Notes: a model not told the origin generated them from the sequence alone. 18,016 nucleotides of DNA from JAYEIA01 sp964472505 (GCA_964472505.1 CAYYQW010000074.1:1-18016), one strand, 5' to 3'. Shown: positions 1-8,216, counted from the stretch's first letter. Numbers and translations are program-made.

Positions 1-49
1 TAGAAATAGGTGGGTCGTAAAAAAGTAGGGTTTTTTACATACATGAAAA

Positions 50-457
50 TCAGTGATCAAGTAAAATAATATTTTTAAAACCTTTATCTTTCAAACCATC
101 ATATAGTTTTTTATCTCTTGTAACAAAAGGTAAATTCATTTCAATTGACAAAGACACATAAGCAACATCTTTGATATCAATAGTTTCGCACAATTCAATT
201 GCTTTTTGTTTATTTATGTCATTGATATATAGATCCGGAATAATCGTAATTTGTCTAAATAATCTTTGAATAAAATCTTGTAAATTCTCATTGGGTAATT
301 TTGATTTTTTTAGAACAACTTTTTTGTATTTATCAAGTTCTATTGTAATAAAATCCGGTGCGTAAATCCGATTATTTTCAAAAAGTTTTACAAATATCTC
401 ACGCCCGCTGATTAAAGCAGAGAATATTATATTTGCATCAATTATGTATTTTTTCAT
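50..457 (-). CDS. PIN-domain toxin-like ribonuclease
   Basis: This 135-residue protein looks like a VapC-type PIN-domain nuclease. The acidic residues expected of the metal-binding site are visible: D7 in the opening strand (YIIDAN), E40 in the first helix region, D97 in IKDVAYVSLSIE, and D115 in the terminal FVTRDKKL motif. PIN toxins cleave RNA with Mg2+ or Mn2+, often tRNA or rRNA; the target here is unknown. Its ATG overlaps the stop codon of the upstream small gene by the ATGA arrangement (454-457), so the two are almost certainly co-translated, as toxin-antitoxin pairs often are. Length is normal for the family. It could also be a solitary PIN RNase, but the coupling makes a toxin role more likely. 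Confidence 0.85.
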   Translation of the reverse strand: MKKYIIDANIIFSALISGREIFVKLFENNRIYAPDFITIELDKYKKVVLKKSKLPNENLQDFIQRLFRQITIIPDLYINDINKQKAIELCETIDIKDVAYVSLSIEMNLPFVTRDKKLYDGLKDKGFKNIILLDH

Positions 458-687
458 TTCTTTTCGGCGTCAAGAAATTTATATTTATATTCGTCCCATG
501 CTTCTTGTTTTGCTTTTTCAAACTCTTCTTCCCATTTAGTTTTCTTTTCATCCTGTAAATATTTTGTAACTCTATTTGCAGAAATTTGAAGTTCTTTTAA
601 TTCAACCTGCTTTTGTAAAAATTCTTTTATATACATCACACCGAAGTCGGATAACAGACTGTCGTTTATTTTTATACTTATTTCCAT
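454..687 (-). CDS. Small putative antitoxin partner of the PIN protein
   Basis: This 77-residue protein precedes and overlaps the PIN gene by 4 bases. The N-terminal half (MEISIKINDSLLSDFG) could form a short strand and helix. The C-terminal half, from about residue 45, is a highly charged Lys/Glu-rich helix (DEKKTKWEEEFEKAKQEAWD), a common shape for toxin-binding tails of antitoxins. I do not recognise a standard VapB AbrB, RHH or Phd DNA-binding fold with confidence. The antitoxin role is inferred from size, order and overlap. A TATCTTTG box lies 31 bases upstream. Confidence 0.6.
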   Translation of the reverse strand: MEISIKINDSLLSDFGVMYIKEFLQKQVELKELQISANRVTKYLQDEKKTKWEEEFEKAKQEAWDEYKYKFLDAEKK

Positions 688-717
688 TTTTATGATTTTT
701 AAATATTGTTATTAAAA

Positions 718-725
718 CAAAGATA
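718..725 (-). promoter_or_regulatory. Candidate -7 box (TATCTTTG) for the PIN module
   Basis: CAAAGATA on the plus strand reads TATCTTTG on the minus strand, a full match to the Bacteroidota -7 consensus TAnnTTTG, 31 bases upstream of the small antitoxin gene. No TTTG at the usual -33 spacing was found, so this is a partial promoter match. Confidence 0.4.
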
Positions 726-905
726 CAATTTTTTTTTGTTTAAGTCTTTGGATTAACCGGCCTAAATCAAATAACTGATCGTGAAACAAGCGATGAGGCT
801 CCTCGGCCGAATTTGACATAAATCAGCGGATTTATCGCTCTAATTACCGGATAATCGGTATTTAGCTAAGGAATTCTATATTTGAACTTTTCTGTAAAAC
901 ATTCT

Positions 906-1667
906 TTACCGGTTCCGCCGAAGCGCTTTCGTAAAATCTGCAATGCTTAATCCTTCCTGTTCAAATACAGTGCCGACAACAAGCAAATCAGCACCTGCCT
1001 CGTAAGCCGCATTTGCCTGCTTTGGGTGGCGGATACCGCCGCCTACAATAATAGGAATTTCCACATGCTTTCTGACTTCGGCAATAAGCTTTGGGCTCAC
1101 CGGATTTAAAGCACCACTGCCGGCTTCCAAATAAATCATTTTAAGCCCCAACATTTCACCTGCCACAGCCGTAGCTGCGGCAATATCCGCTTTGTCGGCG
1201 GGAATGGGCCGGCTGTCGCTGATATATTCTGCCGAACTCTGTTTTCCGCCGTCAATCAGCATATATCCCACCGGCACAATCTCCAACTGTGTTTTGCGCA
1301 ACAAAGGAGCGGCCGTAACATGTCGCCCGATTAACATTTCGGGATTTCTTCCGGATATCAATGACAGTAAAAGCAACGAATCGGCTTTATCGGTTATTTG
1401 AAGAATATTGCCGGGGAAAAGCACTACCGGCAAGTTGCAGTGCGATTTTAAAGTAAGTACAATGGCTTCGGTTTCATTACCGGTAAGACTTCCGCCCACA
1501 AACAAATAATCAACCCCGGCCAAATCAGCTTCAAGCGCCTTTTTACGAGCGGTTTCCAAATTCTCTTTCGCCGGATCTGTCAAAACGGCTAATTTTCGCT
1601 TATTTTGTTTTGCTTTTAACTGCATTTTGTAATAGATATAAACAGAAGCGGCCTTACTAAGACCCAA
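906..1667 (-). CDS. Geranylgeranylglyceryl-phosphate synthase family protein (GGGPS/PcrB-like)
   Basis: This 253-residue TIM-barrel protein matches the GGGPS family, which joins a polyprenyl diphosphate to sn-glycerol-1-phosphate by an ether bond. Visible family motifs in order are KLAVLTDPAK (first strand), DYLFVGGSLTG, VVLFPGN, VPVGYMLIDGG, MIYLEAGSGA, and the phosphate-binding VGGGIRHP followed by AGADLLVVGTVFE. Length suits the bacterial/long group. The first strand has LTDPAK where many relatives have LIDPDK. The start overlaps the end of the phosphopantetheinyl transferase gene by 11 bases, so it is the last gene of a four-gene run. Prenyl chain length and the final product in this organism cannot be read from sequence. 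Confidence 0.9.
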   Translation of the reverse strand: MGLSKAASVYIYYKMQLKAKQNKRKLAVLTDPAKENLETARKKALEADLAGVDYLFVGGSLTGNETEAIVLTLKSHCNLPVVLFPGNILQITDKADSLLLLSLISGRNPEMLIGRHVTAAPLLRKTQLEIVPVGYMLIDGGKQSSAEYISDSRPIPADKADIAAATAVAGEMLGLKMIYLEAGSGALNPVSPKLIAEVRKHVEIPIIVGGGIRHPKQANAAYEAGADLLVVGTVFEQEGLSIADFTKALRRNR

Positions 1668-2304
1668 AACTGTATGTAAAAATAATTTCTCGCTCCGGTT
1701 GTTTTATAAACGTATAATTAATCCGGTATGATTTGTCGAAATTATCAGTTTTTATTCGTCCGAAAAAACTGCCTTTTACAGACAAATCATCAATTTCGAC
1801 AAAAAGTTGCTTCCTAAAATCCAAATTTCCTTTCGAGTGAATCTTAAACAAAGTTTCTTTTGCACACCAAACGGCATAAAGATACTTTCTGCTGTCTTTG
1901 GCATACTTTTCCGGTATTTTTTCCGGAAAAGTAAATTTATGAGCCGTTCTTTGGATTTTATCTCCGATAAGTTCAATATCGGCACCCGGATTTGTATTTT
2001 GGCTAATTGCAAATGCTACACAATTGTCAGTATGTGTCAATGAAAGCTTTCTGTCATCGGCCAACTCAGGCTTCCCGTCGGAATTATAAGTCATGCCCGG
2101 ATAAGTACCCAAGGCTTCTGCCAACAACAGTCTGACTCCCAACCATTCCCGTTTTCTTTTTGGGTGCTTTATTTTTTGAAAATACAATTTTTCATCGGGC
2201 AGCAAACAGGGCCACAAGCGCTCTTGTAATTCCGAAACATCTTCGGTAAGCTGTGCCGCTACGGCAAGCATATTTCCTTCGCTATGTGAAAAAAGTTTTA
2301 TCAC
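1657..2304 (-). CDS. 4'-phosphopantetheinyl transferase (Sfp type)
   Basis: This 215-residue enzyme is predicted to transfer the phosphopantetheine arm from coenzyme A to a serine on acyl or peptidyl carrier proteins. Core motifs are present: KLSLTHTDNCVAFAIS around residues 86-101 with the CoA-contacting H91, GADIEL with Mg-binding D109 and E111, and WCAKETLFKI with W146, K149 and E150. Size agrees with Sfp-type monomers rather than the 120-residue AcpS type. It sits 5 bases after the TauE/SafE gene and overlaps the GGGPS gene, so it is translated within the same operon. Its carrier-protein partner is not in the window. Confidence 0.92.
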   Translation of the reverse strand: MIKLFSHSEGNMLAVAAQLTEDVSELQERLWPCLLPDEKLYFQKIKHPKRKREWLGVRLLLAEALGTYPGMTYNSDGKPELADDRKLSLTHTDNCVAFAISQNTNPGADIELIGDKIQRTAHKFTFPEKIPEKYAKDSRKYLYAVWCAKETLFKIHSKGNLDFRKQLFVEIDDLSVKGSFFGRIKTDNFDKSYRINYTFIKQPEREIIFTYSFGS

Positions 2305-2309
2305 AAATT

Positions 2310-2678
2310 CTATTTTTCAAATATCATTTTTAGTGAGATGGTCAGAAGAAAAAAGGCAAATATTTTCTTCAATACTTTATCGGGCATCTGCAATGCAAAT
2401 AAAGACCCGATATACCCGCCTATAAAGAAAGCCGCCGACAAAAATAAAACATATTTAATATCAATGTACCCGCCTCGATAATAATTGAGTGCGCCGCCCA
2501 AAGCAACCGGAATACTCAACATACCCAAAGCTGTCCCCTGTGCTTGGTGTTGGGTCATTCCCAAAAAAAGCAAAAGTGCGGGAATAATTATTACGGCTCC
2601 TCCTACGCCTAAAAGGCCGCTTAAAAGCCCGGCCGCAAGCCCGATTAGCAAAAGAATAAATATGGTGTTTACCGGCAT
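2310..2678 (-). CDS. Half-length TauE/SafE (TSUP) family membrane protein
   Basis: This 122-residue integral membrane protein has about four hydrophobic segments. The first carries the TSUP-type glycine-rich turn GLLSGLLGVGGAVIIIPAL, followed by TQHQAQGTALG and a GGYIG turn. Usual TauE/SafE exporters are about 250 residues with two such halves, so this is a single-repeat version that would need to dimerise. The reading frame is intact and the flanking genes are only 12 and 5 bases away, which argues against a recent truncation. Members move small anions such as sulfite or sulfoacetate; the substrate here is unknown. Confidence 0.85.
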   Translation of the reverse strand: MPVNTIFILLLIGLAAGLLSGLLGVGGAVIIIPALLLFLGMTQHQAQGTALGMLSIPVALGGALNYYRGGYIDIKYVLFLSAAFFIGGYIGSLFALQMPDKVLKKIFAFFLLTISLKMIFEK

Positions 2679-2690
2679 TCCGACTTAGGT

Positions 2691-5600
2691 TTAAAAATCA
2701 AGATTTAAAGAAAAATAGAAAACTCGATCACGAACGTGATCATTATCAATACCCCAAGCCCAATCCAAACGGACAAAATAACCAAAAACCCGGCTGCGTA
2801 AGCCTACTCCGTAACCAAATATTACCGGCCAACGGTTTTTATCGATGATTACGGTAATTGGTCCGGAACGCACGGTTTCGGTGAGGTATTTATTTTTTTC
2901 ATCGTAAGGCGATTTCCCTGACCAGGCAGCACCGGCATCGGCAAAGCCTACGACTTGAAATGTATTCAAAAAATCTGAATTCAAAGGCCTGTTGGCCAAA
3001 TATCGAATCACCGGAAAACGGATTTCATTATTTATAACAAAAAAGGTATTCCCGTTTCTGGCGTTCTGGATAAAACCGCGCATATTGGTGCCTACCGCTT
3101 GGTAAACATAATTTTCTTCGTAATTTATATTTACGGTTTCATCGAACATTTTCTTATCGGGTGATATGGTGTACCAATTGTCAACTCCGCCCAAATAATA
3201 CAAAAGCTTGCTTTTGCCTAAAGAGGTGCTTGCCCCCATTCTGGAAGCAAAAATCAGTGTTCGGTGTATCTTTTTATACACCCGAAAGTCAAAGCCCAAA
3301 ACTGCAAAATTAGTATAGATCTCCGGCTCATCCGTAGTATTTTGCATGACCATCTCTTCGCCGATTTCCTGATAAAATTCACCAAAAACCTTAAAGCGAG
3401 ATCCTTCATACAAGTTTACACCCAAATTTCGGGTATTGTCAAAAATGTATTCTCCTTTTATTCCCGCAAAGGCCTGATTCTGAATGGGCGAAATCAATGT
3501 ATTATAGTCATTGGATTGCCATAAACCTTTGTCGTGCCGTAAACTGAAAGTACCGCGAACTGCAGCTACCTGATTAAACGGGTATTTCAAAACATACATT
3601 CCCTGATTAGAGAAAATCTTGAAATAATGCGGAAATCCATAGTCATCATAATAAGTCTGCACCTGTGTTTGGCGGTGATAAATGTACTGTTTATCCAATC
3701 GTCCTTTTATGTCTTCAAAGCTTAAAAGATACTCATAACTTTCAAAATCGGTTCCGATACGGAAGCCGCCGGTGATACGATAATCTTCAAGCAAATCGTA
3801 AGCTCCTACTTTAGTAAAAATATTCACGCCCGGATTAAAATAATAAGCATTACCCGTAAAGGCCTGATAGGAATTATTCAGCAAACCAAAATCTACCTGC
3901 TGAGTCATGTGATTGGTATAGAAATTAGTTTTATAATTTCTGGTTTCAATAAAAGCCTCTTCTTCAGGACTCTCCGTGAACATAGAATCTTCTATGGGGT
4001 GAATGTTGTAGTAATCGGTATATCGTTCGGTTTCAAAAATATAACTGTTAATGTCAATTTTCGCGCTGTCGGGATGTGCCAAGTCCTCCGGGGGATTTTC
4101 ACGGAGACTGTCGATACGAGCTTGTCTTATTTCTTCGGCACGTTCCGCTTCACGCCTCAAGCTGTCGCGATAAAAATACTCCTCACGTTGGTTCTTCTTA
4201 TATTGGGTTATATAAAGCTCGTCGGGTGTACTATTCAAATCAAGGTAAGATTCAAACACGCGATAACGATTATCTTTATACAAGAGCTCATATAAATTTT
4301 TATTCCTTTTTGAAAAACTATAATTTTCAATGTTTCTGTTGTAATTGGTAAGCGGCTCCTGTTTGGAAAAATACCGATAATGAACAACAGTATCGACACT
4401 GCTTATGGTACTGTCAAATTTCACAACATACCTGTTTTTAAGGCCGTTATGATCCGAGATGGTGAGATATTCATGTTTTTCATACTCATCCGGGTAGGTT
4501 TCGTTGTCGAAAGGTGTATGAGTAATTCTTCTAAGGGTTTCACTGCGTTTCTTTAGGTCGTACTCAAACAAGTCATAATTCTTCAAACCCTCGGTCGGAA
4601 GAGAACTCCTAAGCGTATCTTTTCTGTTGGATGAAAATATTATTTTATTGCCGCCCTGAGCAAAAGTTGGGTATAAATCATCGGCAATATCATCGGTAAT
4701 TTGTTGGTAATTATTCGCCGGAAGGCTGTACACATAGATATTAGTAGCTCCGTTTTTTACACCGGAAAATACAAAGCCCAAACCGTCGGCAGAAAATTCG
4801 TATGAAAGAATTTTATCAAAATACGCAATGCGTCTTCGCGATTTTTCTTTCTCTTTCAAATTATAGGTATATAAAAAAAGTTCTCCCTGCTCCTCAGCAA
4901 TGAAGGAAAAAATATTACCCGACGGATGCCAAGCCGTAACAGGTTGAGAATAATCCGTAATTTGGTCCAAAGGATGTCCTTTCCTGCGAATTTTTTTGCG
5001 TTTTTCAGTTTCGGTATCGTAAAGGTATATTGTATAACGCCCTTTTTTGTGTGAAATGTAACTGATGTATCGGTTATTTTTGTCACTTTTGAGTTCTCTC
5101 CAAAGCCTTTGGCGTTTGCCTTTTAAAAGGCTTTCATCAGCCAAATTTTCGGTATGCCCGCGCACATGCTCAAAACGTTTATTATAGAATTCTTTCCACT
5201 CGGGACTAAGATCTCTGACCGAAAGGCCCAGCAAACTCTTAAAGCCGGCATCGGTATTTTTATTAAGGCGCGTAACGTACAAAATATTCGGAATAATGGT
5301 ATGACCGTATGTTTCGGCCAGAAAATACCAGAACGAATGCCCGGCATAAGCAGCTTCATCTCCGGTGAGGTGATTAATTTTTTTGTATCGCCCGCTTTCA
5401 AAACCGTCTTTTACAATGTTTTCAATTTCGGTGTTCCATTCTTCCGACAAATAACTAACCAAACCTTCAATGTACCATTCCGGTAATGTGAGCAGGGTAG
5501 AATTGGTAACGCGTTGGCGGTAATTTCCGCCGTATAGCATTTCATTAATTAAGGCACGAACAATTCCGGCCCTAATTTGCTTCTCCATCAGTTCCTGTTC

Positions 5601-6077
5601 ACCTTCGTAAAATATTAATACCTTATTATTTATAATTTTGGTTGTTCCGCCAATATTAGAATTTTCGTTTTGTGTGTCGTAACCAATATTGCTGCCTCTA
5701 AAATCGGAAAGTTTTTTGTATGCAATAAAAATCAAGCGGTTATCGAATGCTCGTCCGAAAAAAGCTTCCGCATTGCTGATTTCTTCCTCGGCAATTTCGG
5801 CAATGCGTTTGCTCATATCTTCGCCGCCGGCATAAAAGTAAACATCGTAATTCGGAAATCGATAAAAGCGATGAAACCGCTCTTTAAACTGCACCCTGCT
5901 TTTCCCGAAAGACATCTGATGCCCGTTATAAAACTGAGCAGAACCCTCTTGTAAGCCAAAACAGAAGAGCAAAGCAAATAAAAGAATGTATGTAAAAATA
6001 TGTTTTTTCAAAATCAAAACTGTTTTATTAATAGAAGGTAAATAAAATAGCGCTAATTCATTAATCTTGTTTTGCAA
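2691..6077 (-). CDS. Peptidase-MA-like / TolB-like beta-propeller / Omp85-like outer-membrane fusion
   Basis: This 1128-residue envelope protein has three parts. Residues 24-47 are a signal peptide (LKKHIFTYILLFALLFCF, then SAQ). Residues about 60-300 resemble the peptidase MA-like domain, with LPEWYIEGLVSYLSEEW at 198-214, but the HExxH position reads INEML, so zinc proteolysis is doubtful. Residues about 330-600 contain repeated propeller motifs of the TolB/WD40-like kind (SPASGN-like and FSSNRKD segments). A charged linker follows. The C-terminal third is a beta-barrel with the Omp85-type VGFADAGAAW motif and a terminal phenylalanine. It probably sits in the outer membrane with periplasmic N-terminal domains. 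The 6077 ATG is at the predicted transcription start, so a downstream start such as TTG at 6011 is more likely. It leads the four-gene operon. Confidence 0.85.
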   Translation of the reverse strand: MQNKINELALFYLPSINKTVLILKKHIFTYILLFALLFCFGLQEGSAQFYNGHQMSFGKSRVQFKERFHRFYRFPNYDVYFYAGGEDMSKRIAEIAEEEISNAEAFFGRAFDNRLIFIAYKKLSDFRGSNIGYDTQNENSNIGGTTKIINNKVLIFYEGEQELMEKQIRAGIVRALINEMLYGGNYRQRVTNSTLLTLPEWYIEGLVSYLSEEWNTEIENIVKDGFESGRYKKINHLTGDEAAYAGHSFWYFLAETYGHTIIPNILYVTRLNKNTDAGFKSLLGLSVRDLSPEWKEFYNKRFEHVRGHTENLADESLLKGKRQRLWRELKSDKNNRYISYISHKKGRYTIYLYDTETEKRKKIRRKGHPLDQITDYSQPVTAWHPSGNIFSFIAEEQGELFLYTYNLKEKEKSRRRIAYFDKILSYEFSADGLGFVFSGVKNGATNIYVYSLPANNYQQITDDIADDLYPTFAQGGNKIIFSSNRKDTLRSSLPTEGLKNYDLFEYDLKKRSETLRRITHTPFDNETYPDEYEKHEYLTISDHNGLKNRYVVKFDSTISSVDTVVHYRYFSKQEPLTNYNRNIENYSFSKRNKNLYELLYKDNRYRVFESYLDLNSTPDELYITQYKKNQREEYFYRDSLRREAERAEEIRQARIDSLRENPPEDLAHPDSAKIDINSYIFETERYTDYYNIHPIEDSMFTESPEEEAFIETRNYKTNFYTNHMTQQVDFGLLNNSYQAFTGNAYYFNPGVNIFTKVGAYDLLEDYRITGGFRIGTDFESYEYLLSFEDIKGRLDKQYIYHRQTQVQTYYDDYGFPHYFKIFSNQGMYVLKYPFNQVAAVRGTFSLRHDKGLWQSNDYNTLISPIQNQAFAGIKGEYIFDNTRNLGVNLYEGSRFKVFGEFYQEIGEEMVMQNTTDEPEIYTNFAVLGFDFRVYKKIHRTLIFASRMGASTSLGKSKLLYYLGGVDNWYTISPDKKMFDETVNINYEENYVYQAVGTNMRGFIQNARNGNTFFVINNEIRFPVIRYLANRPLNSDFLNTFQVVGFADAGAAWSGKSPYDEKNKYLTETVRSGPITVIIDKNRWPVIFGYGVGLRSRVFGYFVRLDWAWGIDNDHVRDRVFYFSLNLDF

Positions 6078-6081
6078 ATAA

Positions 6082-6115
6082 CAAATTTAAACGAAATAAA
6101 TATTAAATTTGCAAA
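6082..6115 (-). promoter_or_regulatory. Promoter for the outer-membrane fusion operon
   Basis: On the minus strand there is TTTG at 6115-6112, 22 bases, then TAAATTTG at 6089-6082, matching the Bacteroidota -33/-7 pattern TTTG...TAnnTTTG. Transcription should start close to 6076, on top of the most upstream ATG. Confidence 0.6.
6104..6111 (+). promoter_or_regulatory. -7 box (TAAATTTG) for the DUF1573 gene
   Basis: TAAATTTG matches TAnnTTTG and lies 61 bases before the DUF1573 ATG. No good -33 box is at the normal distance. It forms a perfect 9-bp inverted repeat with the divergent -7 box (6082-6090 and 6103-6111). Confidence 0.45.
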
Positions 6116-6172
6116 AAGAGCGTTGATTTTAAAAGAAAAAAAGGATTTTCAAGTATTCTAAAAAATAAAGTT

Positions 6173-7282
6173 ATGAAATTTTACATCATTCTGTTTACGA
6201 TTTTATTCACCCTGTCAGCATCGTTTTCGGCTGAAGCTCAAAGCGTGCAACCCAAAATGACTTTTGATAAAGAAATTCACGATTTTGGAAATGTTAATGA
6301 ACAAGACGGCGACCTCAAGCATTCATTTGTATTCCGGAATACCGGTGCGGAGCCCATTGTAATTACCAATGTGCGGGCAACCTGCGGCTGCACTACGCCC
6401 AACTGGACAAATAAACCGATAGCTCCGGGCGAAACAGGCGAGATTACTGCTGTATATCATGTAAAAAACCGCCCGGGAAGCTTCAATAAAACCATTATTG
6501 TATATTCAAATGCCGAAAACAGCCCGGTAAACTTACGAATAAAAGGAAATGTTGCTCCCAAACCCAAAAGCTTGGAAGATAAATACCGTTTTCTGATAGG
6601 AAAAGTTCGCTTTGAAAAAACCAATATTCACTTTTCAAACATTTATAATGATGAAGTAAAAACGGAATCGCTTGAATTTATAAATATATCGGATGAAGAT
6701 GTCAGCCTGAGCTTAGCCAATAATCGCTCAAAAGCCAAGCACATAGATTTTTCGGTAAAACCCGAAACTGTTGCTCCCGGAGAAACCGGTACAGTTAGCA
6801 TAAAATACTCAGCCATAGAAAAAAACGACTGGGATTATGTAAGGGATTATCTGTTTTTTAATATCAACGGAGAATATGACCATAAAAACCGCATCTCTAT
6901 TAGTGCCAATATAAAAGAGCGATTTACAAAATCTGATTTAAAAAACCCGCCGGCTATTGAGTTTATAGAGTCCAATACTTTCAATTTTGGAAGCGTGCAG
7001 AAAGGAGAAAAAATAGAGCATACATTCCGCTTTAAAAACACCGGAAAATCCGATTTAATAATTCGTAAAGTACGTGCCTCATGCGGTTGCACAGCTACTA
7101 CAACCGGCAAAAAAATATTAAAACCCGGAGAAGAAAGCTCGATAAAAACTATTTTCGATACCACTCACAAACGCGGAACCCAAAGAAGCTCCATAACCAT
7201 GATTACGAACATTCCCGGAAAAACAGGGCATCAGGATAATGCACGAGTTTTACTTACTTTAAAAGGAACGGTTACAGAATAA
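6173..7282 (+). CDS. Exported DUF1573 repeat protein
   Basis: This 369-residue secreted protein starts with a clear signal peptide (MKFYIILFTILFTLSASFS, then AEAQ). It has two well-formed DUF1573 modules, roughly residues 28-125 and 262-365. Each holds the signature HDFGNV or NFGSVQKGE, then HxFxFxNTG, then the cysteine motif ATCGCTTP or ASCGCTAT. A degenerate middle module (about 150-245, with FSNIYNDEVKTESLEFIN) lacks the CGC cysteines. The folds resemble immunoglobulin-like ASPM/SPD-2/Hydin domains; the molecular function of DUF1573 is unknown. It is followed after 7 bases by the cobalamin adenosyltransferase gene, so they share a transcript, though no functional link is evident. Confidence 0.88.
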   Translation: MKFYIILFTILFTLSASFSAEAQSVQPKMTFDKEIHDFGNVNEQDGDLKHSFVFRNTGAEPIVITNVRATCGCTTPNWTNKPIAPGETGEITAVYHVKNRPGSFNKTIIVYSNAENSPVNLRIKGNVAPKPKSLEDKYRFLIGKVRFEKTNIHFSNIYNDEVKTESLEFINISDEDVSLSLANNRSKAKHIDFSVKPETVAPGETGTVSIKYSAIEKNDWDYVRDYLFFNINGEYDHKNRISISANIKERFTKSDLKNPPAIEFIESNTFNFGSVQKGEKIEHTFRFKNTGKSDLIIRKVRASCGCTATTTGKKILKPGEESSIKTIFDTTHKRGTQRSSITMITNIPGKTGHQDNARVLLTLKGTVTE

Positions 7283-7289
7283 AGCATTC

Positions 7290-7829
7290 ATGAAAATATA
7301 CACAAAAGGCGGTGATAAAGGAAAAACATCACTTCTTTCCGGCGAACGGGTTGAAAAAAACCACCACCGCATAGAAGCCTACGGATGCGTAGATGAATTA
7401 AATTCTTTTATGGGCTTGCTTGTTACGGAAGTGGCCAATAAACAACAAGCAGTTTTTTTATCTGAACTTCAACATACGCTTTTTAACATAGGTACCCATT
7501 TGGCCATTCAAAGCCAAGTAGCTTTTAAAGTACCGCCCATAAAAGCGGAAATCGCTGAGCGCATAGAAAAAGAAATAGATAAACTCAATGCAGAACTTCC
7601 GCCCCTGAAAGCATTTATACTGCCCGGCGGAAGCAAAGCGGCTTCTCTGGCACATGTTTGCCGCAGTGTATGCCGTCGAGCCGAACGACTTATTACTGCT
7701 ATTCCGGAGGCCGAAACCCGTAATCCGGAAATTGTTCCGATTATCAATCGCCTGTCGGATTATTTCTTTGTGCTTGCACGTTTTCTGAACCAAGAAAACA
7801 GCGCAGGCGAAACGCTGTGGGAAAAATAA
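7290..7829 (+). CDS. Cob(I)alamin adenosyltransferase, PduO type
   Basis: This 179-residue enzyme transfers the 5'-deoxyadenosyl group of ATP to cob(I)alamin to make adenosylcobalamin. The PduO-family landmarks are present: the N-terminal ATP-binding IYTKGGDKGKTSLLSGERV, then RIEAYGCVDELNSFMGLL, FILPGGS, the arginine-rich helix CRSVCRRAERL, and the final NRLSDYFFVLARFLN. Length is normal for a single-domain enzyme that forms a trimer. Its start is 7 bases after the DUF1573 stop. No B12-dependent enzyme or other cobalamin gene is in the window. Confidence 0.94.
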   Translation: MKIYTKGGDKGKTSLLSGERVEKNHHRIEAYGCVDELNSFMGLLVTEVANKQQAVFLSELQHTLFNIGTHLAIQSQVAFKVPPIKAEIAERIEKEIDKLNAELPPLKAFILPGGSKAASLAHVCRSVCRRAERLITAIPEAETRNPEIVPIINRLSDYFFVLARFLNQENSAGETLWEK

Positions 7830-7907
7830 AACTACTGATTCAGAATATAATAATCAAAATTTAGAGCCTGCCGGAAAAAATAAACTCATATATTTTTCGC
7901 TTATCTC

Positions 7908-7936
7908 TTGCAGATTTCATTTTTTTTATATATTTG
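7908..7936 (+). promoter_or_regulatory. Promoter for the DUF2795-type gene
   Basis: TTG at 7908-7910, an 18-base spacer and TATATTTG at 7929-7936 match the Bacteroidota promoter pattern, 40 bases upstream of the ATG at 7977. Confidence 0.6.
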
Positions 7937-7976
7937 CCGGCAAATTCAGAACAGAAACTAAATAATAAATATCTAC

Positions 7977-8198
7977 ATGTATTGGACATTAGAACTGGCT
8001 TCAAAATTGGAAGATGCGCCTTGGCCGGCGTCAAAAGAAGAACTTATCGACTTTGCGATACGCTCCGGTGCACCTCTTGAAGTAATTGAAAACCTGCAAG
8101 ACATCGAAGACGAAGATGAGGTTTTTGAAAGTATAGAGGACATTTGGCCGGATTATCCGAGTAAAGATGATTTTTTCTTTAACGAAGATGAGTATTAA
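7977..8198 (+). CDS. Small acidic DUF2795-type protein
   Basis: This 73-residue protein begins MYWTLELASKLEDAPWPASK and continues EELIDFAIRSGAPLEVIENL, which matches the short DUF2795 proteins widespread in Bacteroidota. The second half is very acidic (LQDIEDEDEVFESIEDIWPD) and ends FFFNEDEY. No enzyme motif is visible and the role is unknown. It is a single-gene unit with its own promoter and a strong terminator just downstream. Confidence 0.85.
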   Translation: MYWTLELASKLEDAPWPASKEELIDFAIRSGAPLEVIENLQDIEDEDEVFESIEDIWPDYPSKDDFFFNEDEY

Positions 8199-8216
8199 CC
8201 GATAAAAAGATAAAAC

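Noticed and set aside
17..38. Inverted repeat gtaaaaaa / ttttttac downstream of the PIN gene
   Set aside because: An 8-bp AT-only stem is too weak to call a terminator and could arise by chance in this AT-rich sequence.
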